From: Sporosarcina sp. ANT_H38
Lineage (GTDB): Bacteria; Bacillota; Bacilli; Bacillales_A; Planococcaceae
Length of the DNA stretch: 27,152 bases
NCBI RefSeq assembly: GCF_008369195.1
Contig: NZ_VOBC01000008.1
Coordinates: 1-27,152 of the forward strand
Direction of reading: 5' to 3'
Shown: positions 7,600 to 13,718 of the stretch, one piece after another
Layout: each line of letters opens with the position of its first letter
Numbering within the stretch: position 1 is the stretch's first letter
Made by a program: the position numbers and the translations under genes
Notes under the pieces: generated by a model
Database searches by the model: none
What the model saw: the letters and a program-made list of their open reading frames with translations, nothing else
Told to the model about the DNA's origin: nothing

Positions 7600-7865
7600 A
7601 TGGAACATCCCCTAACGGGTTGGCTTCGCCACGTTCCAGTGAATTGCCCTCGGGCAAGCATATCGCTCAGGTCTTCGACCTCGTTCACTTCCTGCCGGCA
7701 TTTATTAACCGCTCCAAGCGTAGCGATCGGCTCTATTCGTCAGCCTGCATTACGAATGCATATACGCGCATCAACGTCCATCCTGTTTGCGACAAAGTCG
7801 CAAGGCAGCCAATATTTGCTGATTGCCTTATTTGAAAGCGAAGTTATTCCATTTCGCTCTTTTTG
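7600..7865. other. Hairpin-dense region, candidate structured RNA or single-strand DNA element
   Basis: Short perfect stems follow one another: TGGAAC...GTTCCA enclosing CCC-TAAC-GGG and TGGC-TTC-GCCA; GTGAA...TTCAC enclosing TTGCCC-TC-GGGCAA and AGGTC-TTC-GACCT; then CGCT-CCA-AGCG, GCATT-ACG-AATGC and TTGCGAC-AAA-GTCGCAA. The last stem is AGCGAA/TTCGCT followed by CTTTTTG, which would serve as a plus-strand terminator near 7865. The two enclosed pairs repeat the three-way-junction design seen at 7458-7570. Open frames across it are artefacts of the stems. I cannot assign it to a named RNA family. Confidence 0.6.
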
Positions 7866-7866
7866 T

Positions 7867-8106
7867 TCAACCCCACGTTCCATCTACGTACTATCTAAAC
7901 CACTCGCTATTTGCGAAATAAACGGTTAGACACTTGTTGGGAACATCCTTTTCAACTTTTGTAATTTCCTCTCGTCCATACTTTTTCCGTTCTTCTGAAC
8001 CCATTGGATTTACATGCCGTTTGTACACCTGTTCGAATAAATTTTGCTCATTTACCGATAGTTTAGCTAACATATTTTCTCTCTCCTTTTTGAGTTTTGT
8101 ACCCAT
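7867..8106 (-). pseudogene. Small conserved protein interrupted by an in-frame amber codon
   Basis: From the ATG at 8106 (GGAG 8 bases upstream) the frame reads MGTKLKKERENMLAKLSVNE, continues through FEQVYKRHVNPMGSEERKKY and reaches FANSEWFR. A TAG follows at 7891-7893. In the same frame it continues YVDGTWG and then TGA at 7867-7869. From memory, related Bacillus plasmid proteins end in an aromatic-rich FANGEWFxY..DGTW tail, so the TAG most likely replaced a sense codon near the C-terminus. The truncated product would be 71 residues; read-through would give 79 positions. A second possible start, with AAGGAG, lies at MLAKL. Function unknown. The tail runs directly into the hairpin-rich region. 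Confidence 0.6.
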
Positions 8107-8184
8107 ATTGAGTACTCCATTTTTATGATTTTTGTATGATACTCCGTCTTGCGATATTTGATAACTCGCCACGAATTGAACGCA

Positions 8185-8254
8185 AAAAAGGCCTCTGGTC
8201 CGATTTTTAATCACAGTAAAAAAAGAACTGTGTCTCAATCGGTCCAAAGACCTT
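8185..8254 (-). terminator. Long imperfect hairpin followed by a T run
   Basis: On the minus strand, AAGGTCTTTGGACCGATT pairs with AATCGGACCAGAGGCCTT with a few mismatches. It encloses ACAGT/ACTGT and is followed by six T. A further hairpin CACCGA/TCGGTG lies at 8265-8288. The long stem is probably a terminator reading leftwards towards the amber-interrupted gene, or the leader structure of that gene. Confidence 0.5.
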
Positions 8255-8362
8255 CATTAGTCATCACCGATCCCGCATGGGTTCGGTGTTAAAAGTTAAA
8301 GTAAGTTTATATGCTGTTAGTCTATCAGTTTCTTTTAGAGTTTTCAAATATTTTGTTGAATA

Positions 8363-8390
8363 GGTTGACATAACACTCGTTCACGGAAGT
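8363..8390 (-). repeat. dif-like Xer site 4
   Basis: Minus strand: XerC-like arm ACTTCCGTGAA, spacer CGAGTG, XerD-like arm TTATGTCAACC. The XerC-side flank (ATTACTCA...GAAA...GGCAG) matches that of site 7. Confidence 0.8.
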
Positions 8391-8407
8391 AGTTACCTCC
8401 ATTACTC

Positions 8408-8437
8408 AATAAGAAATAGCTGCCATGAAAGGCAGCT
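8408..8437 (-). terminator. Terminator of the spore-surface-type gene
   Basis: The stem AGCTGCC (8418-8424) pairs with GGCAGCT (8431-8437), followed on the minus strand by ATTTCTT. It lies just inside the cassette bounded by dif-like sites 4 and 5. Confidence 0.55.
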
Positions 8438-8535
8438 TAATAATCACTAAAGCACTCGTTAGTTTAACAAGAGACAAGTTAGCTTTATTTTTGCATCCAA
8501 ATTAATAAACAGACTAGCTCATTCTATTTTCTAAT

Positions 8536-9078
8536 CTATTGGAGTTGCGTGATTACAAGGTGTGCTGAAACTGACCTTGTTCCCCCAGCAAGAGGTGTGA
8601 TGGTTAAAGCTGTGGAATTACCAGTAGGATTTCGTACAGTAAGTATTGAATTGGCGACCGTCGTTTCCACAAGTGCCATTCCAACTATCTGAGAAGTACC
8701 GGTTGCTCGTCCAACCACCGTATAGGCTAGATCTGTATTATTGAGAGTTAAAATCAATTGCCCTGGTTCGGTGACACTTACCTGAAACAAGACCTGATAG
8801 GTGCCAATTGCAGACAAGGTAAATGAATCGATACCAGCCCTTACAATATTTGTTCCACTAGTAGGTCCATTACTCGGGAAATCCACGTCTGCACCAACAG
8901 CAACAGTTGCACTATTATCACCAGGCATCAATGCATAAAAATCTGCATAGGCCAATATACCACCAGGTGTTCCTGGTTGCCCTTGTGGTCCAGGAGGACA
9001 AATGCATTGCTGCTTTGGCGGTACGGGAAGCGCATAAATCTTACTGCACTTTTTACATCCTTTTTCGTTACATGACAT
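8536..9078 (-). CDS. Exosporium/spore-surface-type protein with short collagen-like segment (BclA-like)
   Basis: The 180-residue product begins MSCNEKGCKKCSKIYALPVP, a Cys-rich head. A very short collagen-like run of Gly-Pro-x repeats (GPQGQPGTPGG, about residues 29-39) follows, then a C-terminal beta-sandwich of about 140 residues with the FTLSAIGTYQVLFQVSV and ISIVGMA-type strands of the BclA C-terminal (TNF-like) fold. Such proteins coat spores or the exosporium of Bacillales. The ATG at 9078 is chosen because AAGGAGGTGAT ends just upstream; a frame start at 9099 would put that ribosome site inside the coding region. A sigma-K-like promoter precedes it, fitting late mother-cell expression. 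It is the only substantial gene between dif-like sites 4 and 5. The collagen part is much shorter than in B. anthracis BclA. Confidence 0.82.
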   Translation of the reverse strand: MSCNEKGCKKCSKIYALPVPPKQQCICPPGPQGQPGTPGGILAYADFYALMPGDNSATVAVGADVDFPSNGPTSGTNIVRAGIDSFTLSAIGTYQVLFQVSVTEPGQLILTLNNTDLAYTVVGRATGTSQIVGMALVETTVANSILTVRNPTGNSTALTITPLAGGTRSVSAHLVITQLQ

Positions 9079-9105
9079 ATTAATCACCTCCTTTATCATC
9101 CACTC

Positions 9106-9135
9106 TAGAATATGTCTTGAAAATCAGATCTGTTT
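9106..9135 (-). promoter_or_regulatory. Sigma-K-like promoter of the spore-surface gene
   Basis: On the minus strand, CATATTCTA (9114-9106) fits the sigma-K -10 consensus CATAnnnTA. AAAC (9135-9132) lies 17 bp upstream, fitting the loose AC of the -35. The -10 element is about 28 bp from the start codon. This is a consensus match only. Confidence 0.5.
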
Positions 9136-9301
9136 GTGCTTTAAAGAATTATAGAGAGGGTGCGTTACATAGGCATAAATAAAATTAAAATATTCTAGTA
9201 AATTGAAATCAAACACTAGAATAAACAAAAAAAAAAATCCCGATGTAGATAAGGAAACGACGACTAAATCAGTTCCCTACACTATCAAAAGGAGATTCTT
9301 C

Positions 9302-9403
9302 ATGAAACATGTAAAACAAAATTTAGGACCAGATTTAAAACAAAAGCTAGGCTTTTCGCAAATCGAACATATTTCTATTGTGTTAGATTGGGAAGTTTTT
9401 TGA
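9302..9403 (+). CDS. Very small hypothetical protein, 33 residues
   Basis: The ATG at 9302 has AAAAGGAG about 7 bases upstream. The product starts MKHVKQNLGPDLKQKLGFSQ and ends VLDWEVF. It shows no membrane helix. It lies at the end of the spore-protein cassette, on the opposite strand. It may be the N-terminal stub of a longer gene cut off by cassette exchange. Confidence 0.4.
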   Translation: MKHVKQNLGPDLKQKLGFSQIEHISIVLDWEVF

Positions 9404-9464
9404 GTGCACAAAATAGATCTGCTGCTCTAATTCTAGTTCTAGTTCGGATACTGCATGCACGGTT

Positions 9465-9492
9465 AGTAGACATAACACCAGTTCTCGGAAGT
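9465..9492 (-). repeat. dif-like Xer site 5
   Basis: Minus strand: XerC-like arm ACTTCCGAGAA, spacer CTGGTG, XerD-like arm TTATGTCTACT. It differs from site 1 at one base only. It opens the largest cassette (to site 6), which holds the peptide cluster, mob and replicon 2. Confidence 0.8.
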
Positions 9493-9655
9493 TGACGGTA
9501 CCCTATGACCCCTTATAAACCCTCAGTTTATCCCCTGTCGTACTTGGTGTTCGTTATGCATGGAAATATACATCGTTGAGTTAACGGGCTTTCTGGCAAA
9601 CGCCAGGCTTGTCTAAATGGATAATTATGCAGGTTTACCTAGACGATAAGCAGAC

Positions 9656-9691
9656 GAAAAACCCTCCCTCCAAAGTCAGAGCGGGGGAGGT
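9656..9691 (-). terminator. Terminator of the ribbon-helix-helix gene
   Basis: On the minus strand, CCTCCC pairs with GGGAGG and is followed by GTTTTTC. Confidence 0.75.
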
Positions 9692-9712
9692 GTTCTAACA
9701 GATCACGCGTTT

Positions 9713-10267
9713 TTATTCGAATTTATCCATAAAATCAGCCAATGCTAAATGTAAAATATCCGATTTATTGAGACGTTCTCCTTCACAAAATACATCGAAG
9801 CGCTCCCCGATACTCTGATCAATCACAATGGTCTTTCGCGTTTTCTCTTCTTGTGGAAGCTGTTTAATACGCTCGTGCAACGTTGGCTCCATTTTGATTG
9901 CTGGAGCTGATTCTTGCCATGATTTTAACATCTCTTTGATAGCCTGCATTTCGTCATCGGTGAACTGCCCATGAATAGCAGGTGAATCCGTTGTGACTAG
10001 CTCGGGAATCGGTTGTGAATGAGGCTTCTTGGCCGATGATTTGGGTTTCACAAAGTCAAAAATGCTTTTATCGAGTGGTTCATCGCCGTCGCTAATGAAA
10101 GCCCACCCCCTGGGGGTGGCACTACTGTATTTATAGCCTGCTGCATTCAATGCGCTCGCAAGAGGATCCTTGCTAATGCCATCGATTTGCTTAGCTACAT
10201 CCGAAATATTACTGTCTTTTAATGCTTTAAGAATGCTTTTTAATGTCGTTATCTCATCAATTTTCAT
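9713..10267 (-). CDS. Plasmid protein with C-terminal ribbon-helix-helix-like domain
   Basis: The 184-residue product has a helical N-terminus (about 1-60). It is followed by a linker and a predicted helix (FTDDEMQAIKEMLKSWQES). The C-terminal segment is TRKTIVIDQSIGERFDVFCE followed by RLNKSDILHLALADFMDKF. That C-terminal pattern, one beta strand followed by two helices, is the ribbon-helix-helix/CopG fold of plasmid copy-control and partition proteins. The N-terminal part may bind a partner. It is transcribed alone, with its own terminator. With no ParA-like ATPase on the plasmid, a DNA-binding role in copy control or segregation is the most reasonable guess. Confidence 0.7.
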   Translation of the reverse strand: MKIDEITTLKSILKALKDSNISDVAKQIDGISKDPLASALNAAGYKYSSATPRGWAFISDGDEPLDKSIFDFVKPKSSAKKPHSQPIPELVTTDSPAIHGQFTDDEMQAIKEMLKSWQESAPAIKMEPTLHERIKQLPQEEKTRKTIVIDQSIGERFDVFCEGERLNKSDILHLALADFMDKFE

Positions 10268-10481
10268 CGACTATTCACCCTCGTTTCATCGTTTTAGCTT
10301 GTAGTTATTATTCCAGATGAAAGAGGTTTCACCTTCAAAATTTACCCCCAAAAAATAAATACAATCGACTTCATAAATTATGTACATGTTTAAAATGACT
10401 GTTTAAGTGTATCTAGTGTTCAATAACAAGCTTTTCAATCCCTAACTGCTAACTTTCATCGAACAATTTTCTTCGATGACG
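10268..10481. other. AT-rich intergenic region without a gene
   Basis: I see no coding frame with a ribosome site here. Its right edge borders the remnant of an HTH/DUF3967 gene. Confidence 0.4.
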
Positions 10482-10590
10482 AGAAGGTCGTCCTATTGTT
10501 CTAAGTAGTGTTGCATTTCGTCCAAACTCCTGGTTTCATCGGTCTTAACCAACGATACGGAAACGGACGGTGCTTCATTCCCCGTGTTTT
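10482..10590 (-). pseudogene. Remnant of a DUF3967/HTH gene
   Basis: About 105 bp closely resemble 5874-5978, inside the HTH/DUF3967 gene at 5540-6238. Shared blocks include AAGGTCGTCCT, ATTTCGTCCAAA and CCAACGATACGGAAACGGAC. The copy has base changes, a different phase around the CTTAACC, and no flanking gene. It is therefore a decayed fragment in the same orientation as the intact gene. It shows that another replicon-associated module, or a duplicate, once occupied this place. Confidence 0.75.
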
Positions 10591-10662
10591 AAATACCTAT
10601 AATTTAGAGTTGTATAGCTACAGAAAAAGTTAGTAAACATTGCTATGGTTATTAATTGAAAT

Positions 10663-10689
10663 CAAAAAAAGGATGCTTAAGAGCATCCT
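10663..10689 (-). terminator. Terminator of the peptide-cluster operon
   Basis: The stem AGGATGCT (10670-10677) pairs with AGCATCCT (10682-10689). On the minus strand it is followed by seven T. It lies about 180 bp beyond the permease stop codon. I see no gene in between. Confidence 0.75.
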
Positions 10690-10870
10690 CACATAAGAAT
10701 AATTGCAATTGAGAGAGACAAACTTCACCAAAAGACATGACTCCCCGATCGCTACAAAAGCAACAACGCAATATTCATTTCTCAATAATTGAATTACTTA
10801 TTATTTAGTTTGATTCTAGGTGCTTGATACGATTACATTATAGATCTATAATCGTGAGTGAATAATTAAT

Positions 10871-11635
10871 CTAATAGGCCAACTTCTTTTGAGTAATAAT
10901 CACTGGAATATAAAATAGAATAATACCAAGTATTAATAACCATGAGAAATTCATTATTAATCCCTCAAAGTTACCTAATAATAAACCTCTACATAAGTTT
11001 ACAGCATGATATAAAGGAGAAAACCACGCAAAAACTTGAACTATCTCTGGCATATTTTTAACTGGGAAAAATATATCTGAAAACATATACATCGGCCTTA
11101 TGAACAAAACACTATAATAGTTTAAGTAATCTCTATTAGGTGCTAGGGATGTAAAAATCATACCCATTAAACCAAACACAAAACCAGATAACAGAAGAAC
11201 AAATGGCACGAATATTACTGTCCAAGATTGGACAACCCCGAAAAATGCCGCAATAACCAAAAACATTCCACCATAGATTAAGCTTCTACATGATGCCCAT
11301 ATAACTTGACCAATCACTACATCCTGTAAATTTACAGGTGTCATTGTGACCGCAGAATACGTCTTTTCCACTCTCATCTGAATAAATGCATTTATAGTCA
11401 CTTCGGCTGTCGAAGCCATCATTCCTGTAGCTGCAATTAAGCCGGCAGTAACAAAAATTAAATATGAAACACCATTAATTTCCCCTATGTAACTTCCTAA
11501 TCCAATACCCATCGCTAGCAAAAATAAAATAGGATCTACTAGATTGGGAAATATCGAAATTTTAAACAACCTACGAAAACTCATATAATTTCTTATAATT
11601 ACATACCATATCGATTTAGGAGAGAGCTTGTACAA
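10871..11635 (-). CDS. ABC-2 type permease of the peptide cluster
   Basis: This is an integral membrane subunit with about six hydrophobic segments, for example ILFLLAMGIGLGSYIG, YLIFVTAGLIAATGMMAS and FVLLLSGFVFGLMGMIF. It also carries the ABC-2/NodJ-type region FIRPMYMFSDIFFPVKNMPE followed by FAWFSPLYHAVNLCRGLLLG. It pairs with the ATPase encoded just upstream to form an exporter. The reading frame opens at an ATG at 11653 inside the ATPase gene. However, AGGAGG at 11645-11650 is correctly spaced for a TTG at 11635, giving 254 residues. That start is preferred and still overlaps the ATPase gene. The likely cargo is the modified peptide, or it may serve producer self-protection. Confidence 0.88.
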   Translation of the reverse strand: MYKLSPKSIWYVIIRNYMSFRRLFKISIFPNLVDPILFLLAMGIGLGSYIGEINGVSYLIFVTAGLIAATGMMASTAEVTINAFIQMRVEKTYSAVTMTPVNLQDVVIGQVIWASCRSLIYGGMFLVIAAFFGVVQSWTVIFVPFVLLLSGFVFGLMGMIFTSLAPNRDYLNYYSVLFIRPMYMFSDIFFPVKNMPEIVQVFAWFSPLYHAVNLCRGLLLGNFEGLIMNFSWLLILGIILFYIPVIITQKKLAY

Positions 11636-12377
11636 TTTTTTCTGCCTCCTCATCGTGACCAGTTAAAAACAAGAATGTTTCTTCAAGAGACGAAAAATTA
11701 TATTTTTCGATAAGATCCTTTGAGGTCCCTTCAGCAACAATCTCTCCCTGATGAATAATTACTATTCGATCAGCCAGCTTTTCTACTTCGTCCATATGGT
11801 GTGAAGTTAAAAGAATGGAAATCCCATTCGATTTAAGTTGCAATAACTTTTTCCAAATAATTTGTCTGGACTGGATATCTAATCCCGTAGTGGGCTCATC
11901 AAGAATAATAATTTTCGGGTCGTTTATCAAGGAACGCGCTAGAACAACTCTTCGTTTCATACCTCCAGATAGATTAGCAATGGGTTTATTTAAGTAGTTT
12001 GATAATCCCACAAATTCTAGGAGTTCTTCAGCTTTAATTTTTGCTTTCTTCTTAGGAATATCAAAACAAATTGCATGTGCAATAAGATTTTCGATAACAG
12101 TTAACGACAGATCTAATAAGTCCTCTTGGGATACAATACCTATAATTCTTTTGGTGTCTCTTGAATTACTCTTTACATCTAAGTTATCTATCTGAATTGA
12201 ACCTCCACTTATTGGGCTAGCAGAATAGATCATTTTCATAGTGGAAGTCTTTCCAGCCCCGTTTGTTCCAAGAATGGCTAAACATTCGTCTTTATATAAA
12301 CTGAAATTAATTCCTTTAACAGCCTGGAAGTCGCCGTAACATTTTTTCAAGTTAACAGCTTGCAACACTGGCTTCAT
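11616..12377 (-). CDS. ABC transporter ATPase of the peptide cluster
   Basis: The 253-residue ATP-binding subunit has Walker A GTNGAGKTS (about 37-45), Q-loop IVSQED (Gln 84), signature LSGGM (136-140), Walker B IIILDEP (156-162) and the switch His in LLTSHHMDE. This is the complete set of the CcmA/NodI-like drug and peptide exporter class. Its ATG overlaps the stop of the E1-like gene (TAATG), and the permease starts inside its 3' end. The three genes are therefore translationally coupled. Confidence 0.93.
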   Translation of the reverse strand: MKPVLQAVNLKKCYGDFQAVKGINFSLYKDECLAILGTNGAGKTSTMKMIYSASPISGGSIQIDNLDVKSNSRDTKRIIGIVSQEDLLDLSLTVIENLIAHAICFDIPKKKAKIKAEELLEFVGLSNYLNKPIANLSGGMKRRVVLARSLINDPKIIILDEPTTGLDIQSRQIIWKKLLQLKSNGISILLTSHHMDEVEKLADRIVIIHQGEIVAEGTSKDLIEKYNFSSLEETFLFLTGHDEEAEKIVQALS

Positions 12378-13480
12378 TAAAGTTTCACCTTTACTTTGTT
12401 ACAAACATCACAGTTCGCATTTTTTTCAATATCATAATAACGACTTTCAAAAGTTAAAAAATCTATTTCAAATAGTTTATTATAAGTTAATATTTTATCT
12501 ATATTAAGTAGATACCTCATTATTTCATAAGAGATAAAATAACCATGGAATAAACAAGTTGGACCTAGTGCTCCATTAGGTGTTCTATACATATTTTTTT
12601 GCATAGCATTAAACTCTTCAAGTATCCCTGGAGCTGTATTTGTCTCTTGAATGTACTGGCAATTATAACAGGCAGTTTCACCTGGTAAAACAGAATAAAC
12701 TCTTCCAAATCTTTTTTGTACTACTCCCGCAAATATTGGAATATTTTTATTGACACAGGCTTCATTTACCCAAAAATCAATATATCCAGAAGGGAAGTCA
12801 GCCACATTCACCACAACATCACAAGGATTTTCATCAAGGATTTTTTTAACCTCATCCGAAGAGCTTATTTTTTTATTAATGGCTTTGAAATCGATTTCAG
12901 GATTAAAGTCATTTATCCGCTTTCTAGCTTCATCAGTTTTCAACTTCCCTACACTAGAAGTTGAGTATAAAAGTTGGCGATTTAAATTACTCAATTCAAC
13001 TGTATCAAAGTCAACCGCAGTTATTTTTCCAATCCCTAACTCTATTAACGCCATACATATATTGGATCCTATTCCCCCCATGCCAAAAATAACAACATGG
13101 CTATTCTTTAACTTTACTTGATAATCATACTTAGATTCGCTTTCCTTACTTAGCGTATTAAAAAAGTTAATGTTTACTTTATAACGTTCAAGTTCTTCTT
13201 TTGATAATATAGCTGGTGGCTCAGTTGATGCATCTTCCAGATAACCCTCACTATTAAGAGAATTAATCCCTTCGATAATTTCTTCAGCAGTCAAGTTTTC
13301 GTTATTAAGCTTTTTAAGAATATCATCGATAGAATTCTCACCATTTAATAATTCGATTAATGAAGCATACTTGTTTTCCGGGTCATCTATTTCCATAGCA
13401 TATCCAAAGCCGCTACCGATTCTAATTCTATTATTTAAATACAAAATTCCATGTATTTCTTTAATTTTAGGATATTTCAT
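12377..13480 (-). CDS. E1/ThiF-like adenylating enzyme of a peptide-modification cluster (MccB-like)
   Basis: The 367-residue enzyme has two parts. Residues about 1-110 form a small helical/winged region like the peptide-recognition part of MccB and other RiPP enzymes. Residues about 125-367 form the E1/ThiF adenylation fold: nucleotide loop GMGGIG (133-138), acidic VDFD (156-159), ELSNLNRQ (162-169) and a zinc tetrad in CYNC (Cys271, Cys274) and CDVC (Cys357, Cys360). Enzymes of this fold activate a carboxylate as an acyl-adenylate. The natural substrate is the 19-residue peptide encoded 72 bp upstream. No YcaO gene is present, so azoline formation is unlikely. AAAGGAG precedes the ATG at 13480. 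The operon order peptide, stem-loop, E1, exporter matches microcin C-type clusters. The exact chemistry is unknown. Confidence 0.88.
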   Translation of the reverse strand: MKYPKIKEIHGILYLNNRIRIGSGFGYAMEIDDPENKYASLIELLNGENSIDDILKKLNNENLTAEEIIEGINSLNSEGYLEDASTEPPAILSKEELERYKVNINFFNTLSKESESKYDYQVKLKNSHVVIFGMGGIGSNICMALIELGIGKITAVDFDTVELSNLNRQLLYSTSSVGKLKTDEARKRINDFNPEIDFKAINKKISSSDEVKKILDENPCDVVVNVADFPSGYIDFWVNEACVNKNIPIFAGVVQKRFGRVYSVLPGETACYNCQYIQETNTAPGILEEFNAMQKNMYRTPNGALGPTCLFHGYFISYEIMRYLLNIDKILTYNKLFEIDFLTFESRYYDIEKNANCDVCNKVKVKL

Positions 13481-13507
13481 TTTTTTCTCCTTTGTCTTAG
13501 AAATGAC

Positions 13508-13544
13508 TAACGGTGACCTTAAGAATTTCTCAAGGTCACCGTTA
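13508..13544 (-). terminator. Stem-loop between precursor peptide and E1 gene (attenuator)
   Basis: A perfect 13-bp stem, TAACGGTGACCTT (13508-13520) with its complement at 13532-13544, has an 11-base loop. It sits 8 bp after the peptide stop codon. Only a weak T-rich tract follows on the minus strand. It should cause partial termination and stabilise the short upstream message, giving more peptide than enzyme. This is the usual arrangement in bacteriocin and microcin operons. Confidence 0.75.
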
Positions 13545-13551
13545 ATTTTGA

Positions 13552-13611
13552 TTAGCGAGGTTCTACAGCTGTCTTACTTACTTGTTTGTTAGAAAGTTTA
13601 CGAATTTTCAT
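13552..13611 (-). CDS. Candidate ribosomal precursor peptide, 19 residues
   Basis: The gene encodes MKIRKLSNKQVSKTAVEPR. An ideal ribosome site, AAGGAGGT, lies 9 bases before the ATG at 13611. A stem-loop and then an E1-like adenylating enzyme and exporter follow on the same strand. The peptide is strongly basic (Lys 2, 5, 9, 13; Arg 4, 19) with one Glu at 17, and has no Cys. Microcin C-type precursors in Bacillales start similarly (Met-(Leu)-Lys-Ile-Arg-Lys, as I recall), but they end in Asn, the residue MccB modifies. This one ends Glu-Pro-Arg. The enzyme may activate the C-terminal Arg carboxylate or the Glu 17 side chain. It is too short for most gene callers. The position, ribosome site and stem-loop together make it a real gene; the function is inferred. 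Confidence 0.8.
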   Translation of the reverse strand: MKIRKLSNKQVSKTAVEPR

Positions 13612-13656
13612 AATGAAAGTACCTCCTTATTTATCACTATTTAGCTTACAAGGAAT

Positions 13657-13708
13657 ATACTACCATGTTACGTTCCGAATTGTCTAGTAATTTTATATTT
13701 TTAGACAA
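13657..13708 (-). promoter_or_regulatory. Precursor-peptide promoter with overlapping inverted repeat
   Basis: On the minus strand, TAGACA (13686-13681), an 18-bp spacer and TAGTAT (13662-13657) form a plausible promoter 46 bp before the peptide ATG. The inverted repeat TTGTCTA (13680-13686) with TAGACAA (13702-13708) overlaps the -35 element and so may be an operator. No obvious dedicated regulator gene lies in the cluster. Confidence 0.5.
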
Positions 13709-13718
13709 ATAACTGTTT

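Noticed and set aside
7339..7929. Several plus-strand open frames of 69-109 codons in the hairpin-rich region
   Set aside because: They are made of inverted-repeat sequence, lack ribosome sites and encode no recognisable motif.
12377..13480. Azoline-forming (TOMM) or thiamine/molybdopterin role for the E1-like gene
   Set aside because: No YcaO partner, no Cys/Ser/Thr-rich core peptide, and no ThiS or MoaD-like carrier ending in Gly-Gly nearby.
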